NCBI GenBank assembly: GCA_017882065.1
Contig: JADGQD010000089.1
Coordinates: 1 to 7,874, forward strand
Length of the DNA stretch: 7,874 nt
DNA from: Anaerolineales bacterium
Lineage (GTDB): Bacteria > Chloroflexota > Anaerolineae > Anaerolineales > Villigracilaceae
Reading direction: 5' to 3'
The notes beneath the pieces are model-generated. The model searched no databases, had not been told where the DNA came from, and saw only the letters and a program-made list of their open reading frames with translations. This document shows positions 3,941 to 7,874 of this stretch, one piece after another (position 1 is the first letter of the stretch; each line of letters opens with the position of its first letter). Position numbers and translations under genes: made by a program.

Positions 3941-5968
3941 ATGAATCGTCTTGTAATTGCCTTCAAAGCCCTGCGCCAGTTGGGACTCCAGCCTGTGGCG
4001 CTCAACGCGCTCTACCGGTTTGGGCTGGTAACGGGGCATTATCGCAGAGTAACCAGCCGTGAGTCGTCAGTCGCGAGTGGGGAGTTGAAAGCGGTCCTGC
4101 CTTTGCCCGGACGTGATGAACTCCTGACCGTGCTGGACAAAGATGGCAAAGCCGACCTGCTCGCCGAAGCAGACGAAATTTTTTCCGGGAAGGTTCGACT
4201 CTTCGGCGCCGAGCCGGTGGAACTCAATCTTACTATTCCTGGAAACCTGGAACACTGGACTGCCTACGAAACCGGGAAAGCCTCTATTCCCTATTCCCTA
4301 ATTACCGATTTACCTGCTCCCGATATCAAATTCCTTTGGGAACCTGCCCGTTTCGGCTGGGCCTTTACGCTCGGACGCGCCTACCACGTGACCGGGGACG
4401 AAAACTACGCCGAGGCCTTCTGGCGAAATTTTGAAACCTTCACGGACGCCAACCCGCCCTGCCTCGGCCCCCACTGGATGAGCGGACAGGAAGTGGCCCT
4501 GCGCCTGATGGCATTCGTCTGGGCGGCGCAGGTCTTCGACGCCGCCTCCGCCTCCACCCCGGAGCGCAAAGCCCGCCTGACTGCCTCGGTGGCCGCGCAC
4601 GCGGCCCGGATTCCGCCGACGCTGGTCTACGCCCGCTCCCAGCAGAACAACCACCTGCTCACCGAAGCCTCCGGTCTGCTCACAGCCGGGCTGGCCCTGC
4701 CCGACCATCCCAAGGCGCCCCGCTGGCGCGGTCTCGGCTGGCGCTGGCTCAATGACGGCCTCCAGTCGCAGATTGACGGCTACGGCGAATATGCCCAGCA
4801 CAGCACCAACTACCACCGCCTGATGCTCCAGGTCGTCTTGTGGACAAATGCCCTTTGTAGTAACGACTTAAGTCGTACCTACCGCTGGCCGCATCAGACT
4901 CTGGAAGCGGTCAGACGCTCCGTCCACTGGCTGCTCTCGTTGCTGGATTCCGAGTCGGGCCGGACCCCGAACCTGGGCGCCAACGACGGGGCGTACATCT
5001 TCCCCCTGACCGTCCTCCCGTTTGCCGACTATCGCCCCGTCCTGCACGCCGCGGCGCGTGCCTTCCTCGACTACGACCTGCCACGCGGACCCTGGGACGA
5101 GATGGCACTCTGGTTCGGGACGCAGGCTGGAGGTCCGAGAAGCATCGCCCTACCGCGTTATCTGGGCGACCAACTCTACGGCAAACACTCATGGGCGTAT
5201 CTGCGGACGGCTCAATTCACCTCCCGTCCGTCCCACGCCGACCAGTTGCACCTCGACCTGTGGTGGCGCGGACTGAACGTGGCTCAGGACGCTGGGACGT
5301 ATCTCTACAACGCCCCCGCCCCCTGGGATAACAGTCTGACGACTACACTGGTGCATAACACAATCGCCGTCAACGATCGTGATCAAATGACGCGGGCCGG
5401 GCGCTTCCTGTACCTGGACTGGGTCAACGCATACCGGAAGAGTCTCACCGCCGAAAACCCAGCCATGCTCCAGCAGGTGTGCGGCCGTTACCGGGGAGGC
5501 GGCTACCGCCATACGCGCACCGTCAGTGTCGGCGACGACGACCGCTGGCTGGTGGAGGACAAAATCCTGCCGCTGCGTATGCCCTGCCCCGTGCCCCGTG
5601 CGAGAACCGGGACTAGTCCGCTGGAACCGGGACTACCACCGGAGAAAAAGCCGCTCACGGTTCGGCTGCACTGGCTGCTACCAGATTGGAAATGGGAAAT
5701 GGACGATGGTGAATCAGGAGTACTCCTCCGGTTGACGTCACCGCAAGGGCTGGTGGAACTCGCCATTCGCTATTCTCCTTCCACTTGTCCTGGCACGTTC
5801 TCTCTCGTCCGCGAGGGGGAAATCCTTGCTGGTTCCAGTGCACCCTGTCCCAGCCGCGGCTGGGCCTCGCCTACCTACGGAATCAAAGTCCCGGCGTTGT
5901 CGCTGGTTATCGAAGCGGAATCCGCAAATGAAGTAAAATTCGCTACGGAGTTCATCTTCCCGAAATGA
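3941..5968 (+). CDS. Heparinase II/III-like (alginate lyase family) protein
   Basis: 675-aa protein with the architecture of heparinase II/III-like polysaccharide lyases: an all-alpha toroid (about residues 100-400) followed by a beta-sandwich (about 410-675). Candidate active-site elements are QQNNH (234-238), EYAQHSTNYHR (283-293, including Y291), and HADQLHLDLWW (432-442), followed by VHNTI (471-475). Related lyases cleave uronic-acid glycans by beta-elimination, but members in polysaccharide biosynthesis loci have no settled substrate. No signal peptide is apparent, so a cytoplasmic or membrane-associated role is more likely than secretion. ATG 3941 gives the usual MNRLVIAFKALRQLGL start, with no Shine-Dalgarno in the 30-nt gap. 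The gene is longer than I expect for the family. At least four heptad repeat tracts, one perfect palindrome and one 12-bp direct repeat lie in frame inside it, mostly where the protein looks loop-like. Its stop overlaps the next ATG (ATGA at 5965). Confidence 0.88.
   Translation: MNRLVIAFKALRQLGLQPVALNALYRFGLVTGHYRRVTSRESSVASGELKAVLPLPGRDELLTVLDKDGKADLLAEADEIFSGKVRLFGAEPVELNLTIPGNLEHWTAYETGKASIPYSLITDLPAPDIKFLWEPARFGWAFTLGRAYHVTGDENYAEAFWRNFETFTDANPPCLGPHWMSGQEVALRLMAFVWAAQVFDAASASTPERKARLTASVAAHAARIPPTLVYARSQQNNHLLTEASGLLTAGLALPDHPKAPRWRGLGWRWLNDGLQSQIDGYGEYAQHSTNYHRLMLQVVLWTNALCSNDLSRTYRWPHQTLEAVRRSVHWLLSLLDSESGRTPNLGANDGAYIFPLTVLPFADYRPVLHAAARAFLDYDLPRGPWDEMALWFGTQAGGPRSIALPRYLGDQLYGKHSWAYLRTAQFTSRPSHADQLHLDLWWRGLNVAQDAGTYLYNAPAPWDNSLTTTLVHNTIAVNDRDQMTRAGRFLYLDWVNAYRKSLTAENPAMLQQVCGRYRGGGYRHTRTVSVGDDDRWLVEDKILPLRMPCPVPRARTGTSPLEPGLPPEKKPLTVRLHWLLPDWKWEMDDGESGVLLRLTSPQGLVELAIRYSPSTCPGTFSLVREGEILAGSSAPCPSRGWASPTYGIKVPALSLVIEAESANEVKFATEFIFPK
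4059..4086 (+). repeat. Heptad repeat tract in the heparinase-like gene, N-terminal
   Basis: Four 7-bp units of the form GNSAGTN (GTGAGTC, GTCAGTC and two variants), translated as residues about 40-49 (RESSVASGEL). This lies between the N-terminal helix and the conserved domain and looks like a low-complexity insertion. Confidence 0.5.
4278..4305 (+). repeat. Heptad repeat tract around TATTCCC
   Basis: Two exact copies of TATTCCC (4285-4291 and 4292-4298) flanked by weaker units on each side. It is read in frame as residues about 113-122 (KASIPYSLIT), just ahead of the conserved DIKFLWEPARFGW segment. The core is certain; the outer limits are approximate. Confidence 0.5.
4863..4876. repeat. 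Perfect 14-bp palindrome inside the heparinase-like gene
   Basis: ACGACTTAAGTCGT is perfectly self-complementary, and the flanks (GTAG before, CTAC after) are complementary with a small offset, giving an imperfect element of about 24 bp. It encodes the segment CSNDLSRTY (306-314), in a place where the family seems to tolerate length variation. It has the look of a dispersed palindromic element read through in frame, but one copy in this window cannot prove dispersal. Confidence 0.45.
5577..5635 (+). repeat. Compound repeat: GTGCCCC-type heptads plus 12-bp direct repeat
   Basis: Bases 5577-5604 divide into four related 7-bp units, the middle two being CTGCCCC and GTGCCCC. They run straight into two exact copies of GAACCGGGACTA, at 5604-5615 and 5624-5635 (20-bp period); GGACTAGTCC at 5610-5619 is also palindromic. 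The result is the Pro-rich, Gly-rich stretch of residues about 546-566 in the beta-sandwich domain, ahead of the conserved-looking LTVRLHWLLPDW. Confidence 0.55.
5688..5715 (+). repeat. Heptad repeat tract around GGAAATG
   Basis: Two exact copies of GGAAATG (5688-5694, 5695-5701) followed by GACGATG and GTGAATC. On the complementary strand the units read ATTCAC-, CATCGTC- and CATTTCC-like, linking the tract both to the CATCGTC family (1152, 6403) and to the ATTCACC tract at 6613. It encodes residues about 583-592 (WKWEMDDGES), at a probable beta-turn. Confidence 0.55.
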
Positions 5969-6399
5969 GCTATCGCGCCGGTATCATCCTCCTGCAAGAC
6001 GACAAAGTTGCGCTGATCGAACGTCACCGCGCCGGGCTGCATTATTTCACCTTCCCCGGCGGCCACGTGGACGAGGGCGAGAATCCCGAACAGGCCGCCG
6101 TCCGCGAGACGGAGGAAGAACTTGGCCTGCAAGTGACGCTCAAACAAAACCTCGCTCAAATCGGCTGGCATGGGAAATGGCAGTATTACTACCTCGTTGA
6201 AGTTACCGGCGGGACTTTCGGCTCTGGTAGGGGTGAAGAAATACTTGACCCACTCCCTGAGTGCGGTACATACCGGCCCATGTGGATGCCGGTTGCCGAA
6301 CTGTTGGATCAGCCTGTCAAGCCGCGTGAGATGGCAGAGATAGTTGTCCGGTTTTCGAAAGAAGGTTGGCCGGAGGAACCGGTCATCATCCCTGAATAA
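5965..6399 (+). CDS. NUDIX hydrolase (second of two)
   Basis: 144-aa NUDIX hydrolase, clearly distinct from the one at 3458. The box runs G33 to L55: G, five residues (HVDEG), E39, seven residues, then RETEEELGL (47-55). Thr at position 49 stands where a bulky aliphatic residue is usual, while the catalytic glutamates are intact. HYFTFPGGHVDEGE and the later QYYYLVEVTGG and YRPMWMP segments resemble a recognisable bacterial NUDIX subgroup of unknown substrate. The start codon ATG 5965 overlaps the heparinase-like gene's TGA (ATGA), so translation is probably coupled and the two products are made together. That ties it more firmly to the polysaccharide genes than the first NUDIX; hydrolysis of a nucleotide-linked sugar is a reasonable guess, not more. 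A heptad repeat array begins four bases after its stop. Confidence 0.92.
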   Translation: MSYRAGIILLQDDKVALIERHRAGLHYFTFPGGHVDEGENPEQAAVRETEEELGLQVTLKQNLAQIGWHGKWQYYYLVEVTGGTFGSGRGEEILDPLPECGTYRPMWMPVAELLDQPVKPREMAEIVVRFSKEGWPEEPVIIPE

Positions 6400-6402
6400 T
6401 TC

Positions 6403-6464
6403 TTGACCGCGGACCGTGGACGATAGACCGTCCATCGTCTACGGTCCATCGTCCATTGTCCACC
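6403..6464. repeat. Intergenic heptanucleotide array with hairpin
   Basis: The whole gap between the second NUDIX gene and the glycosyltransferase is a 7-bp-periodic array: eight full units plus six bases. The left units carry GGAC or AGAC and the right units carry the complementary GTCC or GTCT (GTCCATC, GTCCATT). Because of this switch, 6413-6445 (33 nt) is nearly self-complementary. The 16-bp stem has only a G-T wobble (6418/6440) and one A-C mismatch (6425/6433). There is no T-run after it, so it is not a standard intrinsic terminator. The array ends at the base before ATG 6465 and leaves that gene without a Shine-Dalgarno. The hairpin could affect mRNA stability or translation, which is inference. 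Confidence 0.8.
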
Positions 6465-7685
6465 ATGCATATCTTGCTGATTCACCAGGCCTTTGCCGCC
6501 CTCGATGAGCCCGGCGGGACACGTCACCACGAGTTCGCCCGAACCCTCGCCGCGCAGGGGCATCGGGTGACGGTCATCGCCAGCCCGGTGAGTTACCTGA
6601 CCGGTGGGAAAAATTCCCCATTCACCATTCACCCTTCTCCAGATGAAAACCAAAACATCACTATTTTGAGAGCCTATACCTATTCGGCTCTTCACAAATC
6701 CTTCGTTCACCGTGTCTTCGTCTTCGTCTCCTTCATGACATCCTCGTTTTTTATCGGTTTGGGGGTCAAAAACGTGGATGTGATCTGGGGCACCTCACCG
6801 CCCATTTTCCAAGGCGTGACCGCCTGGATGCTGGCGCGACTCAAGCGCATCCCGCTCCTGTTCGAAGTGCGCGACCTGTGGCCGACGTTCGCCATCGCTG
6901 TCGGTGTGCTAAGGAATCCCATCCTCATCAAACTTTCTTTCTGGCTCGAACGTTTCCTCTACCGCCGTGCTGACCGGGTGATGGTTAATAGTCCCGGCTA
7001 TTTGACCCACGTGACGGAACGCGGCGCACGTTGTGTCGAACTCGTCCCCAACGGTGCCGACCCGGAGATGTTCGACCCGGGAAATGACGGTCTTGCGTTC
7101 CGGTCTGCCAACCACCTGGAAGATAAATTCGTTGTGCTCTACGCTGGCGCGCACGGACTCTCCAACGACCTGGGCGTTGTACTCGAAGCGGCAAAATTGC
7201 TGCGTGATGTGGTAGTAACTTCGGAAATAACGGTCATATTCCTCGGCGACGGCAAGGAAAAACCCGCCCTGCAAAAACAAGCCACCGGAATGGGCCTGAC
7301 CAACGTCCTGTTCCTCCCCCCCGTCCCTAAGACTGAGATGGGCGAAGTCCTGGCCGGTGCAGACGCCTGTCTCGCCATCCTGAAACCCATCGAGGAATAT
7401 AAGACCACCTATCCGAACAAAGTCTTCGACTATATGGCAGCCGGACGCCCCGTCATCCTGGCAATTGACGGAGCCATCCGTGAGGTAGTCGAGGCGGCGG
7501 AGTGCGGAGTTTTTGCACAGCCTGGCAACCCATCCGCGCTGGCGGAGGCGATTCGCAAGTTATCAGCAAATAAACACGAAGCAAGAAAAATGGGGTTGCG
7601 CGGACGGAAATATCTGGAAGAACATTTCAGCCGGGCCGTCATTGCCGAAAAACTATTGGAAGTTCTGAAAAGTATGTCACGTTAG
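6465..7685 (+). CDS. Family 4 glycosyltransferase, WbuB-like
   Basis: 406-aa retaining glycosyltransferase with a GT-B fold, predicted to move an (amino)sugar from a nucleotide donor to a growing polysaccharide or lipid-linked acceptor at the inner face of the membrane. The N-terminal half starts MHILLIHQAF and has the acceptor-side loop PGGTRHHEF (16-24) and LLFEVRDLWP (131-140), as in WbuB-type transferases. The C-terminal half has VLYAGAHGLSNDLG (224-237), FLGDGKEK (259-266) and the donor-binding YPNKVFDYMAAGRPV (316-330). Length is normal for the family. ATG 6465 is chosen because it gives the standard start; the TTG at 6456 lies in the repeat array. No Shine-Dalgarno precedes it. A heptad tract (6613-6640) adds residues about 50-59 in the loop after SPVSYLTGGK. 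The association with the heparinase-like and two-domain oxidoreductase genes supports a surface-glycan role. Confidence 0.92.
   Translation: MHILLIHQAFAALDEPGGTRHHEFARTLAAQGHRVTVIASPVSYLTGGKNSPFTIHPSPDENQNITILRAYTYSALHKSFVHRVFVFVSFMTSSFFIGLGVKNVDVIWGTSPPIFQGVTAWMLARLKRIPLLFEVRDLWPTFAIAVGVLRNPILIKLSFWLERFLYRRADRVMVNSPGYLTHVTERGARCVELVPNGADPEMFDPGNDGLAFRSANHLEDKFVVLYAGAHGLSNDLGVVLEAAKLLRDVVVTSEITVIFLGDGKEKPALQKQATGMGLTNVLFLPPVPKTEMGEVLAGADACLAILKPIEEYKTTYPNKVFDYMAAGRPVILAIDGAIREVVEAAECGVFAQPGNPSALAEAIRKLSANKHEARKMGLRGRKYLEEHFSRAVIAEKLLEVLKSMSR
6613..6640 (+). repeat. Heptad repeat tract around ATTCACC in the glycosyltransferase
   Basis: Four 7-bp units, two of them exact ATTCACC (6620-6626, 6627-6633), preceded by ATTCCCC and followed by CTTCTCC. 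It is translated in frame as NSPFTIHPSP (50-59), between the conserved PVSYLTG segment and the ILRAYTY strand, a place where related proteins vary in length. Confidence 0.6.
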
Positions 7686-7689
7686 GAGA
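7684..7689 (+). promoter_or_regulatory. Shine-Dalgarno of the carboxypeptidase fragment
   Basis: AGGAGA overlaps the glycosyltransferase stop codon (7683-7685) and lies four bases before ATG 7694. It is the best ribosome-binding site in the window and fixes the start of the last gene; the overlap suggests the two genes share a transcript. Confidence 0.75.
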
Positions 7690-7693
7690 ATAT

Positions 7694-7870
7694 ATGCCCG
7701 CCATCGCCTTCAACCGTTACTACCGCTACGACGACCTGACCCAAATACTGAAAGCCCTGGCGGAGGAACACCCCGACCTGCTGCGACTGGAAAGCATCGG
7801 TAAAAGCCATGAGGGTCGCGAAGTCTGGCTGGTGACCGCCACCAAGAAGGCGGTGAATAAGAAGGTCTAG
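7694..7870 (+). CDS. N-terminal fragment of M14 zinc carboxypeptidase, stop at codon 59
   Basis: The reading frame gives 58 residues and a TAG at 7868-7870. The segment FNRYYRYDDLTQILKALAEE (6-25) and LESIGKSHEGREVWLVTAT (32-50) closely resembles the start of the M14 (carboxypeptidase A-like) domain, in which this region precedes the zinc-binding HxxE motif by about 15-25 residues. Neither zinc ligands nor catalytic Glu are present, so the product as read cannot be active. The last codons (TKKAVNKKV) also depart from the expected pattern and contain AAGAAGG twice (7848 and 7860 regions). Either the gene is truly truncated, or there is a frameshift or sequencing error close to the window end; only four bases follow the stop. 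No signal peptide is evident. It is probably unrelated to glycan synthesis. Confidence 0.7.
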   Translation: MPAIAFNRYYRYDDLTQILKALAEEHPDLLRLESIGKSHEGREVWLVTATKKAVNKKV

Positions 7871-7874
7871 CGGG

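Noticed and set aside
4310..4816. 168-codon minus-strand open frame opposite the heparinase-like gene
   Set aside because: It is Gly/Val-rich shadow translation of a GC-rich gene, with no domain signature.
6403..6464. CRISPR array or intrinsic terminator
   Set aside because: The units are 7 bp with no spacers and no cas genes are present, and the hairpin is not followed by a T-run.

Overview
The window (7,874 bp) is a GC-rich bacterial stretch in which every convincing gene lies on the + strand with very tight packing. Codon use, protein style and scattered 7-bp-periodic repeats suggest an environmental Chloroflexota (Anaerolineae-like) genome. That assignment is an impression from memory of similar proteins and is not proven by the sequence.

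Layout: (1) 1-2181, a two-domain oxidoreductase (MDR alcohol-dehydrogenase-like half fused to a Gfo/Idh/MocA half). (2) 2188-2919, a type II toxin-antitoxin operon of the VapBC kind, with its own extended -10 promoter, a putative operator made of direct repeats, and an 8-nt gene overlap. (3) 2918-2992, the C-terminal scrap of a second two-domain oxidoreductase, so the toxin-antitoxin pair sits between a full gene and the tail of a diverged homologue. (4) 2994-3910, a GNAT acetyltransferase and a NUDIX hydrolase. (5) 3941-6399, a heparinase II/III-like protein and a second NUDIX hydrolase joined by an ATGA overlap. (6) 6465-7685, a WbuB-like family 4 glycosyltransferase. (7) 7694-7870, the first 58 codons of an M14 zinc carboxypeptidase, ended by an in-frame TAG at the window edge.

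The two-domain oxidoreductase, the heparinase-like protein and the GT4 transferase form a combination often seen in exopolysaccharide or O-antigen-type loci. The likely shared job is making, modifying or trimming a surface glycan; the NUDIX enzymes and the acetyltransferase may be accessory or simply hitch-hiking.

The most unusual signal is a family of short heptanucleotide-periodic repeats. It occurs once between genes (6403-6464, with a 33-nt near-perfect hairpin) and several times inside the three polysaccharide genes (1152-1179, 1510-1572, 4059-4086, 4278-4305, 5577-5604, 5688-5715, 6613-6640). There it is read in frame and appears to add variable peptide segments at domain linkers or loops. 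I see none in the toxin-antitoxin, GNAT or NUDIX genes. The second signal is the scar at 2918-2992, which records recombination, duplication or replacement around the toxin-antitoxin module.

No rRNA, tRNA, CRISPR array, transposase or integrase is visible.
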